Positions 34,655 to 43,796 of a DNA stretch of 64,000 nucleotides are shown here, one piece after another. Numbering within the stretch: position 1 is the first letter of the stretch; each line of letters opens with the position of its first letter. Source of the stretch: Shewanella sp. 1CM18E (lineage in GTDB: Bacteria > Pseudomonadota > Gammaproteobacteria > Enterobacterales > Shewanellaceae). The notes beneath the pieces are model-generated. The model did not search any database, was not told the DNA's origin, and saw only the letters and a program-made list of their open reading frames with translations. The stretch is from assembly GCF_023161665.1 (NCBI RefSeq), contig NZ_JALNTW010000001.1, positions 65,454 through 129,453 of the forward strand, in the 5' to 3' direction. Made by a program: the position numbers and the translations under genes.

Positions 34655-35095
34655 CTAGCGTCTGCGATAAAACTGCTGCGATGCAAACTCGTCTATCATC
34701 TTTTGCTCGCTACGTAATTCAGCTAATTTCGCTTTCTCAGCTTTATTAGCCAATAACAACTCAACCGCTTTGCGCTTTTGCTGCTTGGTTTGCCAATTAA
34801 CTTGCCTGTGCTGCTTTTGATTATCAGCTTCTTTTACCGCATGAATCTGTTGACCAATCGCGGTATCAACTTGTCTTACAAACTGATGAAACTGATGATA
34901 ATTACTTGCGCTGATACTCTGCCCTTGTTGCTGCTCCATCTGCTTCATATAGTCTAGACGATAGTTTTGTAAGGCTGTCAATTGACTCTGGCGTCTTTGT
35001 AACTCAAATTCAGCAGAGCGAAGCTGCATAGATGCTTGCTCTTCAGCCTCCACCGCCAATTTTAATACCAAGTGTAATGGGTCGGGTCTAGCCAT
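34655..35095 (-). CDS. fliJ: Flagellar export chaperone FliJ
   Basis: FliJ is a two-helix coiled coil that fits in the FliI ATPase ring and passes empty chaperones to FlhA. The 146-residue protein is almost wholly helical and Gln/Lys/Glu-rich, with the typical DPLHLVLKLAVEAEEQA near the start and ASQQFYRRR at the end. It lies last in the fliE-fliJ run. Confidence 0.93.
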   Translation of the reverse strand: MARPDPLHLVLKLAVEAEEQASMQLRSAEFELQRRQSQLTALQNYRLDYMKQMEQQQGQSISASNYHQFHQFVRQVDTAIGQQIHAVKEADNQKQHRQVNWQTKQQKRKAVELLLANKAEKAKLAELRSEQKMIDEFASQQFYRRR

Positions 35096-35176
35096 GTTTC
35101 ACTGCACCTATATTGGTCAAAGCGAGTGTTACTAAGCACTGTTTTCTCAGGCTCGTTTTTGCAATTGTTACGTTGA

Positions 35177-36517
35177 TTAAACTTGGCATTGGGCGCCCAT
35201 TTGACTCAACATTAATGCACTACTTTCAAACGTCACTGAATCTTTCATGGTTTGGCGTAAAAACGCATTCATAGCGGGCTGTAAACGAATGGCGTTATCG
35301 ATACGTGGATCGCTACCTTGGCTATATGCACCAATCGAAATCAAATCCTTGTTTTGCTGATAAAGCGAATAAACCTGTTTTACTTTACGCATAGCTTCTA
35401 GATGTTCAGCACTTATCACCATTGGGGCAACACGGCTGATAGAAGCTTCAATATCAATGGCAGGATAATGACCAGAGTCTGCCAGTTGGCGTGATAAAAC
35501 AATGTGGCCATCTAAAATCGCACGTGAAGCGTCCGCAATAGGATCTTGTAGATCATCGCCTTCGGTTAATACGGTATAAAACGCAGTAATAGAGCCTTGT
35601 GTACCGCCACCATTGCCAGCGCGCTCTACCAGTTTAGGCAGCTTTGCAAATACTGACGGCGGATACCCTTTAGTCGCTGGCGGCTCACCAACAGCTAAAG
35701 CAATTTCACGCTGAGCTTGGGCGTAGCGGGTCAAACTATCCATTAACAGCAGGACGTTATAGCCGAGATCTCGAAAGTACTCAGCAATACGAGTCGACGT
35801 CTCACACGCGCGAAGACGCATCAAAGGTGACGTGTCGGCGGGCGCTGCAACAACCACAGAACGTGCTCGTCCTTCTGGGCCTAAAATCTCTTCAATAAAC
35901 TCTTTAACCTCTCGGCCACGCTCGCCGACTAAGCCAACCACAATAATGTCGGCGTTGGTACCACGAGTCATCATACCAAGCAGCACACTTTTACCCACAC
36001 CAGAGCCCGCAAATAAGCCCATACGTTGGCCTTTACCAACAGTTAGCATGGCGTTAATTGCTCTTACGCCCACATCTAGCGGCTCACTAATGGCTCGCCT
36101 TGCTAGCGGGTTGATTGCCGCAACATGACTTGACGCTTTTTGATCTGTTTTTAAGTTACCTAAGCCATCAATGGGTTGGCCGCTACCATCTAATACTCGG
36201 CCTAGCAAAGATAAACCTACGTTAAGGCCTGACTGCTCACCAAGTGGGGTGACTTTAGCACCAGGTAATACGCCACGAAGCTCTTCAATCGGCATTAGGT
36301 ATAGCAGCTGATCATCAAACCCAATCACCTCTGCAATAAGATTGCCGGCCATGGTTTCAATTGCGCACAAGCTGCCAACGGCTGCGCGGCAGCCCGTTGC
36401 TTCAAGTGTTAAGCCAACCACTCGTACCAGCTGACCACTTGCCTCAACTACAAAAGGATGAATTTTTTGCTGATGCTGTGCGAGTTTACTGCGCAGTTGG
36501 TGCTGACGTGTTGTCAT
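35177..36517 (-). CDS. fliI: Flagellum-specific ATPase FliI
   Basis: FliI energises export with FliH and FliJ. The 446-residue protein resembles F1-ATPase beta: Walker [16 protein letters not shown], Walker [16 protein letters not shown], and [19 protein letters not shown] use the ATG at 36515-36517 because AAGG lies 5 bases upstream; a GTG two codons earlier is in frame. It overlaps the fliH end by 32 bases. Confidence 0.97.
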   Translation of the reverse strand: MTTRQHQLRSKLAQHQQKIHPFVVEASGQLVRVVGLTLEATGCRAAVGSLCAIETMAGNLIAEVIGFDDQLLYLMPIEELRGVLPGAKVTPLGEQSGLNVGLSLLGRVLDGSGQPIDGLGNLKTDQKASSHVAAINPLARRAISEPLDVGVRAINAMLTVGKGQRMGLFAGSGVGKSVLLGMMTRGTNADIIVVGLVGERGREVKEFIEEILGPEGRARSVVVAAPADTSPLMRLRACETSTRIAEYFRDLGYNVLLLMDSLTRYAQAQREIALAVGEPPATKGYPPSVFAKLPKLVERAGNGGGTQGSITAFYTVLTEGDDLQDPIADASRAILDGHIVLSRQLADSGHYPAIDIEASISRVAPMVISAEHLEAMRKVKQVYSLYQQNKDLISIGAYSQGSDPRIDNAIRLQPAMNAFLRQTMKDSVTFESSALMLSQMGAQCQV

Positions 36518-37430
36518 GCTCACCTTCAGGACTGTTTGATGTGGCCGCTTCGGCGTTAACCGAGTCTATTTGATCCGCTTCAGCATGAGTCTGTGGCACA
36601 CTTTGCGCACGAGTGACTAATAATGACTCTTCTTGCTGCTCTTTAAGTTGAGTTAAGTCTTGCTGATGCTTATCGAGTTCACTAAACACATGTTGCATAC
36701 GCGTTTCAACCGTCATATCAATATGGCTGCGACCACTATCGATAATACAATCACCAGCGCCTAGGCTTGGATCGATTTCGATTTCCCAACGATTACGCTC
36801 CAATTGAGCTTGCGAATAAAGCTCTCTCACCAGTTTTTCATCGCTAGGTGCTAAACGTAAATTGACCTTTTGCTCTTTGATTGGCAAGGAGTCAACACCT
36901 TGACGCAGCGCAGATAAAATATGTTCAGGGTAGGTTTTTAGCTCATGGCCAATCACGACTTTTGCCAGCGTCATGCTGGTTGCTAGTAACTCTTTCTCAA
37001 TTTCAGTATCAAGGATCGCCAGTGGTGCTTCAAATTGACCAATTAACTGTTCAAAACGCGCAATCATTTCTGTTGCAGATTGTAGGCCTTCTTCATAGCC
37101 TTGTTGTTGCCCTTGAGAAAAGCCCTCATTATGGCCTTGCTCTAAGCCTTCTAAACGACCTTTTTCAAGCCCTTCGCTGTAACCTTTGTCTTGGCCTTCA
37201 GCGAACCCTTCTTGCTCTGCGTGAGCTCGAATATCTTCAATTTCGCTCAAAGTAGGTGGCAAGATAGATTCTGCTTCGCACTCATCATCTTCTGGTAGCT
37301 GCAGACTATTGCGACCAAACATATTCAATGATTGAGGGTCGAGCTCCTGGCTAATATCAGGCAGATCCCAGTGACCAAAATCTTCCGCGCTGATAAGGCT
37401 CGCACCTTGGGGCTTTTTAGGTTCAGTCAT
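36486..37430 (-). CDS. fliH: Flagellar export regulator FliH with long GxxxG ladder
   Basis: FliH is the peripheral stalk of the export ATPase and links FliI to FliN. The 314-residue protein has an N-terminal region, then a helical segment with glycine at every fourth position from G75 to G115 (eleven glycines), then a domain resembling the F1 delta subunit and an acidic, Ala/Glu-rich tail. The start ATG overlaps the fliG stop (TAATG). Confidence 0.95.
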   Translation of the reverse strand: MTEPKKPQGASLISAEDFGHWDLPDISQELDPQSLNMFGRNSLQLPEDDECEAESILPPTLSEIEDIRAHAEQEGFAEGQDKGYSEGLEKGRLEGLEQGHNEGFSQGQQQGYEEGLQSATEMIARFEQLIGQFEAPLAILDTEIEKELLATSMTLAKVVIGHELKTYPEHILSALRQGVDSLPIKEQKVNLRLAPSDEKLVRELYSQAQLERNRWEIEIDPSLGAGDCIIDSGRSHIDMTVETRMQHVFSELDKHQQDLTQLKEQQEESLLVTRAQSVPQTHAEADQIDSVNAEAATSNSPEGEHDNTSAPTAQ

Positions 37431-38479
37431 TATAAGAACTCTTCACCGCCGCCACCGCCAAGCATAATTTCACCGCTATCGCTTAAGCGACGCGCTATCG
37501 ATAGAATTTCTTTTTGCGCAACTTCAACTTCGCTGATACGAATTGGTCCCATCGCTTCCAAGTCATCTCTGAGTAACTCAGCAGCACGTTTTGACATGTT
37601 GCCAAGCAGTTTTTCTTTAAGCTGATCATCAGCGCCTTTCAATGCTTTCATCAGCACATCTTGCTGCACTTCACGTAGTAATACCTGAATGCCCATGTCA
37701 TCGACATCGGTTAGGTTTTCAAATACAAACATTAAGTCTTGGATCTGCTGCGCCATCTCTTCATCAGATTCACGCATAGTTTCCATCAAGTGACTTTCTA
37801 CTCCAGTATCGAGGTAGTTCATAATATTGGCGGCAGCTTTTAAGCCGCCCATCTTCGCCGCTTGAGCACCGCCTTGGCCGGCAAATTGTTTCTCCATGAT
37901 ATCGTTCAATTCTTGCAGAGCCGCAGGCTGCACCTCTTCAAGGTTAGCAATACGCATCATCAGATCTAAACGGGTATTTTCAGGGAATTGAGCAAAGATT
38001 TCAGCAGCCTGATCTGGCTCTAGGTAAGACAGTACAATCGTTTGGATCTGCGGGTGCTCGTTTTGAATAATAGTTGCAACTTGGCGTGCATCCATCCATT
38101 TCAATGAGTCCAGACCTTTAGCGCCACTGCCCATTATAATCTGTTCAATCAGATTACCGGCTTTATCTTCACCTAGCGCAGCTGTTAGTGCTTTACGCAC
38201 AAATTCTTCGCTATTAAAGCCGATTGAAGAATACTTTTGAATATCATCGAGAAACAGCTTATGCACACCTATTACTTTTTCTTGACCAAAATCTTGCATT
38301 GCCGCCATGGCCATACCGACTTTTTGTACTTGTTTTGGTTCAAGGTGCTTTAAAATTGACGCTGCGTCACTCTCGCTTAAACTCAGCAATAAAATAGCTG
38401 TTTTTTCAATGCCATTTAAATCACTTGGCTTAAACGCAGCCGCGTCAGTTTTTGCCTCTACACTAATCTCATTTGTCAT
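37430..38479 (-). CDS. fliG: Motor switch protein FliG
   Basis: FliG joins the MS-ring to the C-ring and contacts the stator. The 349-residue protein has the N domain (GIEKTAILLLSLSESDAASI), the middle domain with the EHPQ motif (IIQNEHPQIQTIV) and the C-terminal torque helix region with charged residues (LLRDDLEAMGPIRISEVE). Two in-frame starts exist, TTG at 38483-38485 and ATG at 38477-38479; I use the ATG. It overlaps the fliF end. Confidence 0.96.
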   Translation of the reverse strand: MTNEISVEAKTDAAAFKPSDLNGIEKTAILLLSLSESDAASILKHLEPKQVQKVGMAMAAMQDFGQEKVIGVHKLFLDDIQKYSSIGFNSEEFVRKALTAALGEDKAGNLIEQIIMGSGAKGLDSLKWMDARQVATIIQNEHPQIQTIVLSYLEPDQAAEIFAQFPENTRLDLMMRIANLEEVQPAALQELNDIMEKQFAGQGGAQAAKMGGLKAAANIMNYLDTGVESHLMETMRESDEEMAQQIQDLMFVFENLTDVDDMGIQVLLREVQQDVLMKALKGADDQLKEKLLGNMSKRAAELLRDDLEAMGPIRISEVEVAQKEILSIARRLSDSGEIMLGGGGGEEFL

Positions 38480-40181
38480 CTTCAAGTAACCAGTTCTTCA
38501 CGACTTGTGTCGATAATTCAGGCTCATTTGCCACTAATGCACGGATTGCTTTGATCATATCATCATCTTTATGCAGATTAGGGATCAAGATTGAACCGTC
38601 GTCGGCATAACTGTATTCGGCTTCTGGTCGCTGTAACATTCCTAACGTATCTGCGGCATATTGATCTTCAATTTCAGCTAGATCACCGCCCATTTGTGGC
38701 TCATCTGGCATTTTAACGCTGTCAGGATATACCAGCTTTTTCAGCATAGGTCGGACAACAGCCAAGATAAGTACCAAAATAACTAACGCACCTAAGATTA
38801 AGCGAACTGCACGCCAAAACCATGGCTCTTCCCACATCTTTGGTGCTGGAGCGGCTTCAATAAGTTGATCCATAAATGGCACGGTAACAACTTCAATAAC
38901 ATCTCCGCGCTGAGTGTTAAAACCAACTGCACCTTCAAGCAAGCGACGGATATTAGCGATCTCTTGCTCAGTGCGTGGTACACGGCTCACGCTACCGTCT
39001 TCAGCAACCGGTGCGTTTTTAAAGTCAACGGCAACAGAAACACTCACTCGACGCAACGTACCGATTTGCTGGCGAGTATGACTAATAGTGGTATCAAGCT
39101 CAAAATTACGGGTAGCCTCTTTATGAGAGCTGCCAGATGTTTGAGTCGCAGCCTCTGTGGCGTTAACTTCTTGTGGGATCTCAGCGTTCATTGGCGGTTG
39201 ATTAGATAACGCGCCAGGAATCCCCCCAGTGGTGCCGCCATTAGAGTTATTTTCAACAACCATTTCACTTCTAAGTGCAGGTAAATCAGGATTATAACGC
39301 TTGGCAGTTTGCTCAACGGCAGTAAAGTCCATGCTGACGTCAACTTGAGCGGTAAAGTTTTCCGGGCCTAAGATTGGCATTAGAATCGATTCAATTTTAT
39401 TGCGGTATTCCGATTCTTTTTGCTGCACGATTTCTAATTCGCGGCGGGCAATAGCTGAAACACCATCTTGGCTACCAGAGTTAAGTAAGCGGCCATTTGA
39501 ATCGGTTACGGTAACTTTATTTGGTTCTAAATTGTGTACAGCAGATGCAACGATATCAACAATCGAATCAACTTCTTCTTGGCTCAATCCAACTCGGCGG
39601 GTGCTGACAACAACTGTCGCGCTAGGCTTTGAGCGATTACGGGCAAATACATTTTCTTTGGGTAAGGCCAAAATAACCTTGGCACGGGTAACACTGCGTA
39701 GTTCTTCAATTGCGCGAGCTAAGTTTTGTTCTTGGCTATGTTTAAGACGCGCCTGCTCCATGCGCTGACTAACACCAAAGCCGCTGTCTTTATTCAAAAA
39801 GTCGTTATTGGCTTCTACATTGTCGAGCCCTTCGCGGCTCATCAGCATTTTTACTTCTTGATATTTATCTTCAGGGATTTTAACGACATCACCTTGGATC
39901 TCGTATTTGATTTGGTTCTTATCAAGAACATCAAGCACCTGCACCATCTCAGCGGTGGTCATTTCACCTAACGGACGGTATTCAGGCTCTTGCGCCCAAA
40001 TCATTACAAATACAGCTAACGCTAAACAGATAGCCAGCGCCAAAATCATCGTCACCTGACGCAGCATATCAACGCCGCCTAAGGAGCCCATTAATCCTGG
40101 TTTGTGCTCTTCTTGCACGCCTGATGTTTGTGGATCAGTTGCTAAACCTGAACCTGTTCCTACGACCATTTCTGTACTCAC
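38469..40181 (-). CDS. fliF: MS-ring protein FliF
   Basis: FliF forms the membrane ring around the export gate. The 570-residue protein has membrane helices at about 37-58 and about 458-478, ring-building domains between them (MSREGLDNVEANNDFLNKDS, EQNLARAIEELRSVTRAKV) and a C-terminal FliG-binding tail ending KNWLLEDDK. The start is GTG at 40179-40181. It follows fliE by 29 bases. Confidence 0.96.
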   Translation of the reverse strand: MSTEMVVGTGSGLATDPQTSGVQEEHKPGLMGSLGGVDMLRQVTMILALAICLALAVFVMIWAQEPEYRPLGEMTTAEMVQVLDVLDKNQIKYEIQGDVVKIPEDKYQEVKMLMSREGLDNVEANNDFLNKDSGFGVSQRMEQARLKHSQEQNLARAIEELRSVTRAKVILALPKENVFARNRSKPSATVVVSTRRVGLSQEEVDSIVDIVASAVHNLEPNKVTVTDSNGRLLNSGSQDGVSAIARRELEIVQQKESEYRNKIESILMPILGPENFTAQVDVSMDFTAVEQTAKRYNPDLPALRSEMVVENNSNGGTTGGIPGALSNQPPMNAEIPQEVNATEAATQTSGSSHKEATRNFELDTTISHTRQQIGTLRRVSVSVAVDFKNAPVAEDGSVSRVPRTEQEIANIRRLLEGAVGFNTQRGDVIEVVTVPFMDQLIEAAPAPKMWEEPWFWRAVRLILGALVILVLILAVVRPMLKKLVYPDSVKMPDEPQMGGDLAEIEDQYAADTLGMLQRPEAEYSYADDGSILIPNLHKDDDMIKAIRALVANEPELSTQVVKNWLLEDDK

Positions 40182-40210
40182 AATTGCACCCTGCTTTACT
40201 GATTAAAGGC

Positions 40211-40543
40211 CTAAACAGGCATGCTCATAATTTCTTTATAAGCTTCTACGAGCTTGTTACGCACTTGAACCGTTGCTTCAAATGCCACGCTGGATTTCTC
40301 TCTAGCGATCACGGTATCAGATAATGTCACTGTGGTATCTCCCATATCAAGTCGAGTGGCGAGATTAGCAGCATTTGATTGAAGTTCGCTTACATTTCCA
40401 ACAGCTTGGGAGAGTAACTGGCCGAAATCAGCACCAGAAGTGTTTTGCACTTGGCGAGTGATCCCAGTTTGAATGCTAGAAGTGCCAATTTGACCATTTA
40501 GCGACTGCATCTCTTGCAGTAAAGAATTCGCACCAATTTGCAT
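40211..40543 (-). CDS. fliE: Basal-body protein FliE
   Basis: FliE links the MS-ring and export gate to the rod. The 110-residue protein has the usual C-terminal signature SSVAFEATVQVRNKLVEAYK and ending IMSMPV. It is the first gene of fliEFGHIJ and lies 50-70 bases downstream of a sigma-54 promoter. Confidence 0.95.
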   Translation of the reverse strand: MQIGANSLLQEMQSLNGQIGTSSIQTGITRQVQNTSGADFGQLLSQAVGNVSELQSNAANLATRLDMGDTTVTLSDTVIAREKSSVAFEATVQVRNKLVEAYKEIMSMPV

Positions 40544-40595
40544 ACTTAGCTCCCATGTCGTTTTCTTGACGAAAATGTTGATATGACTAAGTCAA

Positions 40596-40612
40596 AGCAA
40601 ATAGCTTGCCAA
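40596..40612 (-). promoter_or_regulatory. Sigma-54 promoter of fliE
   Basis: The minus strand reads TTGGCAAGCTATTTGCT with GG-N10-GC spacing. Just upstream lies a CCAATA/TAATTGG inverted repeat. The 254-base gap between flrC and fliE holds nothing else recognisable except a short CAGGT/ACCTG stem near 40727-40742. Confidence 0.9.
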
Positions 40613-40797
40613 TATTTAATTGGAAGTGAAAACAGATAGGTAAGGAAGCCGTATAGCCGGTTTTGAATGGAGAGAGTCGCAATGGCTATAGTGATAATCT
40701 AAACACCAGCAAATATGGAACAGGTAAAATAACCTGCGCCATACTGCTGCTGTAAACATTCTATTTCATTGCTATTTTAGAGTCGAAAACCACACGC

Positions 40798-42150
40798 TTA
40801 AGCTGGTATTTGAATGCCTAAATCGCGCATTTTTGCCATTTTATAACGTAAGGTTCTAGCACTGATCCCCAGTTTTTCGGCAACCAATTTACGGCTACCA
40901 TTACATTGAGATAAGGTTTCCAAAATAATCACATGCTCTTGAGCTTTAAGTTCCCCGCCTAAACCATCAAGTTCTGCTGGTTTTGAATTATCTGACGCGG
41001 GTAATTCAGCGCTAAAATCCAGTTCTAGCGAGTCAATAATAATATCGGCAGCAGTGATTTCATTACTTAGACATAAAATCAATGCGCGCTGCACGACATT
41101 ATCAAGTTCACGGACATTACCTGGCCAGCGATGCGCTAACAAACGTCGGCATGCGCATTCGCTAAACTCAGGTACTTCATTGCGACTAGCAATAGCAGCA
41201 TGCCTTTGCAGTAAATGTCTTGCTAACGGTAAAATATCTGCTTGGCGCTGATTAAGCGCAGGCCAAGTTAATGGAAATACATTAATTCGGTAATAGAGAT
41301 CTTCACGGAACTCGCCTGATGTAGCCATCGCTTTTAAGTCACGGTTTGACGTTGCTAATACGCGCACATTTAACTTAATCGTTTTACGGCCACCTAAGCG
41401 TTCAACTTCTCGCTCTTGCAGCACTCGCAGTAACTTAGCTTGTAAACCCACTTCCATTTCTGAGATCTCATCAAGCAGCAAAGTGCCGCCTTGAGCTTGC
41501 TCAAACTTACCGGGACACGCCTGAAATGCACCTGTGAACGCACCTTTTTCATAACCAAATAAGGTCGCCTCAAGCATGTTTTCAGGAATTGCAGCGCAGT
41601 TTATCGCCACAAAAGGCTCACTGGCACGTTGACTATGTTGATGGATATAACGAGCTAACACTTCTTTACCACTGCCGCTAGGGCCCATAATCATCACAGA
41701 TGCATCAGACGCAGCCACTCTTTGGGCAAGTGCTAACAAGGCTAAGCTTTTTTCATCAGCAACAACGGGCGTTCCCTCAATACTTTTGGCGGGCATGTAA
41801 CGCGACACCTGATTAAGTAGCACTTCTGGTGAGAATGGCTTAGATAGATAATCAACCGCCCCAAGTTTCATCGCATTCACTGCATTATCTATGGTTGCAT
41901 AAGCTGTCATCAGTAAAACGGGGATTTTAGGATGATATTGTTGCAGGTGATTTAGTAAACCAATCCCCCCAATGCCGTCCATCTGTACGTCACTTATGAC
42001 CATATCAAAGCGCTCTGTTTTTAACGCCACAATAGCATCTTCAGCACAGGCCACATCGACGCATTCGTAATGTGCCAGCATTAAGGTATCGAGCAATGCC
42101 TCACGTAATGAAGCATCATCTTCAACTAACAATAACTTACCTTCAGACAT
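40798..42150 (-). CDS. flrC: Sigma-54 response regulator FlrC
   Basis: FlrC, phosphorylated by FlrB, activates mid-stage flagellar sigma-54 promoters. The 450-residue protein has a receiver domain with D54 (VISDVQMDGIGG), an AAA+ domain with Walker A GPSGSGKEVLAR, the sigma-54 contact loop GAFTGA and GGTLLLDEISEM, and a C-terminal Fis-type helix-turn-helix. I use the ATG at 42148-42150, which has GGAG 9 bases upstream and overlaps the flrB stop by 8 bases; a GTG at 42177 is less likely. Confidence 0.95.
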   Translation of the reverse strand: MSEGKLLLVEDDASLREALLDTLMLAHYECVDVACAEDAIVALKTERFDMVISDVQMDGIGGIGLLNHLQQYHPKIPVLLMTAYATIDNAVNAMKLGAVDYLSKPFSPEVLLNQVSRYMPAKSIEGTPVVADEKSLALLALAQRVAASDASVMIMGPSGSGKEVLARYIHQHSQRASEPFVAINCAAIPENMLEATLFGYEKGAFTGAFQACPGKFEQAQGGTLLLDEISEMEVGLQAKLLRVLQEREVERLGGRKTIKLNVRVLATSNRDLKAMATSGEFREDLYYRINVFPLTWPALNQRQADILPLARHLLQRHAAIASRNEVPEFSECACRRLLAHRWPGNVRELDNVVQRALILCLSNEITAADIIIDSLELDFSAELPASDNSKPAELDGLGGELKAQEHVIILETLSQCNGSRKLVAEKLGISARTLRYKMAKMRDLGIQIPA

Positions 42151-43237
42151 GAGCTGTTTCTCCATGCTGGATTTCACTACTTTTTGAAATTAATGGGAAT
42201 TTTAATGATGCTGTGCATCCGTTGCCTTGATGACAACTAAACTGCATGCGGCCGCCATGATTATTAACCACTGACTGCACTACCGCTAAACCTAAACCTG
42301 TACCTTGGGACTTAGTGGTAAAAAATGGCTCAAGTACTTTGTGCTGCATTTCAACATCTAAGCCTTTGCCATTATCAATCACATCAAGATGCAGTGCTGT
42401 GCCAGTATCAAAAGCGTGCAGAATAACTTTGTTAGCGCCGGCCTCCATGCTATTCATTACCAGATTATTGATTGCAGAACACAGGGCGGCATCGTTAGCG
42501 CGGATTTTTTGTTTCGAGTCATTATTAAAAATCAACTCGCACTTTTTCTGCTCCGCTATCGGTTGGCAATTACTTAACACATTATCGACCACTTCATCGA
42601 TTGTTAAAATAGTATCAAGTTGCTGCTGACGGCCCTTTGCCATCAATAGCATATCGTTAACTTGATGTTCTAGCTCATTAAGTCTATCAACTAACTTACC
42701 TTGAAAACGCTTTCTCGCGTCATCTGATATTTTAGGGCTTGCTAAGTTAGATGCGTATAACAGCGCTGCACTTAATGGGGTGCGTACTTGATGCGCAAGT
42801 GTGGCAACCATTTTTCCAAGGGCAGATAAACGTTGAAGGTGAGAAAGGTTTTTCTGCAATAATCGTGTTTCAGTTAAGTCTGTTAATACAATTAATTGCC
42901 CCGGCTCTGGCGTTAAAGGCGTAATAGCCAGCTTTACACGACGGCCATTGCGCAATGATACTTCATGGCCATCATCATCTTGCGGCGAAAAAGCGCGATT
43001 AATAATCTGCAGCCAACGCAAGCCCTCTAACGGACTGCCTAACAATTCAATTGCGACCGGGTTTGCATCAGTCACGATACCGTCACCATTTATGATCACT
43101 ACGCCAGAGGGCATCGCCTGTAGAATATGATCCATTCGATTGGACATATTAGCGGCTTGTTGCACATCAACTAATTGCGGACGCAATTGTGCTTTCACAT
43201 CGTTGGCATTAAGTTGTGGCTTCAAAATAGCGGACAT
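42143..43237 (-). CDS. flrB: Flagellar sensor histidine kinase FlrB
   Basis: FlrB phosphorylates FlrC. The 364-residue cytoplasmic kinase has a PAS domain at about 35-125, the phospho-histidine H149 in the H-box TLAHQVRTPLSAALL, and the ATPase domain with N-box NLVMNSMEAGA and G-boxes DNGKGLD and GTGLGLAVV. There is no membrane helix, so its signal is internal. It starts a two-gene unit from a sigma-54 promoter. Confidence 0.95.
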   Translation of the reverse strand: MSAILKPQLNANDVKAQLRPQLVDVQQAANMSNRMDHILQAMPSGVVIINGDGIVTDANPVAIELLGSPLEGLRWLQIINRAFSPQDDDGHEVSLRNGRRVKLAITPLTPEPGQLIVLTDLTETRLLQKNLSHLQRLSALGKMVATLAHQVRTPLSAALLYASNLASPKISDDARKRFQGKLVDRLNELEHQVNDMLLMAKGRQQQLDTILTIDEVVDNVLSNCQPIAEQKKCELIFNNDSKQKIRANDAALCSAINNLVMNSMEAGANKVILHAFDTGTALHLDVIDNGKGLDVEMQHKVLEPFFTTKSQGTGLGLAVVQSVVNNHGGRMQFSCHQGNGCTASLKFPLISKSSEIQHGETAHV

Positions 43238-43276
43238 GGTAACTCCGTCAAAAAAACTGCATTTGACCAGAGCTAA

Positions 43277-43293
43277 AGCAAATTTTACGCCAA
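43277..43293 (-). promoter_or_regulatory. Sigma-54 promoter of flrBC
   Basis: The minus strand reads TTGGCGTAAAATTTGCT with GG-N10-GC spacing, about 45 bases before the flrB ATG. This makes flrBC a direct target of FlrA with sigma-54. Confidence 0.88.
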
Positions 43294-43353
43294 CGTAGAA
43301 CTATGGCAAAAATCACCTTAAGAATTAGACTAGTAGCATGCCGCATAAGTAAA

Positions 43354-43725
43354 AGCTCCACCTTCTGAAGAAGGTAGCTTTGCTAGCCCTTATGAAGTGA
43401 ACTCCCTGAAAGGGAGCTTTCCTACCATGCGTTAACAAGACGCCGTAAATATATCCCTATAGGCTCTACTAAATCATCCCTGATTTAGAAGCTTGTACCG
43501 CACTATTAGCAAAGCTCATGTATCAATTGAGCTTATAAGTTATGTTTAAATGAACTTATAAGCCGTGTATCGCATAGATGCGATAAGCGCGCCTTCATGG
43601 ACCCTTTTCTTTCAAAAAGTCGCCGTGCTTATAAGTAGCTAAACATCACCTTAACTCCGAAATGCCATTGAACGTAGTTCAGGCAAAGCCTAATTGATGA
43701 TAACCACCTACTGAAATAGGTGGTT
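43354..43725. repeat. Array of consecutive hairpins with recurring loops
   Basis: Perfect stems occur at: 43360-43375 (ACCTTCT/AGAAGGT), 43402-43416 (CTCCCT/AGGGAG), 43450-43461 (TATA/TATA), 43469-43488 (CTAAATCA/TGATTTAG), 43531-43563 (11-base stem), 43568-43585 (TATCGCAT/ATGCGATA), 43669-43681 (TGAAC/GTTCA) and 43702-43725 (9-base stem). Stems differ, but the first, second and last share a TGAA loop and the third and fourth share a TCCC loop. The pattern resembles intergenic palindromic repeats of gammaproteobacteria in general; I cannot name the family. Confidence 0.85.
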
Positions 43726-43733
43726 TAGGGCTG

Positions 43734-43767
43734 AAAAAAGCGGTTATATCTAGGATATAACCGCTTT
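43734..43767 (-). terminator. Intrinsic terminator of flrA
   Basis: A perfect 14-base stem, AAAGCGGTTATATC (43737-43750) with GATATAACCGCTTT (43754-43767), encloses a 3-base loop and is followed on the minus strand by six T. It starts 30 bases after the flrA stop. Confidence 0.93.
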
Positions 43768-43796
43768 CATTAATTCTTGGTGTTAAATATGATTAA

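Larger units (their letters stand above)
43238..43796. other. flrA-flrB intergenic region: promoter plus hairpin array
   Basis: These 559 bases hold no supported gene. The right-to-left order on the minus strand is: flrA terminator (43734-43767), a run of palindromic elements (43354-43725), then the sigma-54 promoter of flrBC (43277-43293). The palindromes are listed separately. Confidence 0.85.
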
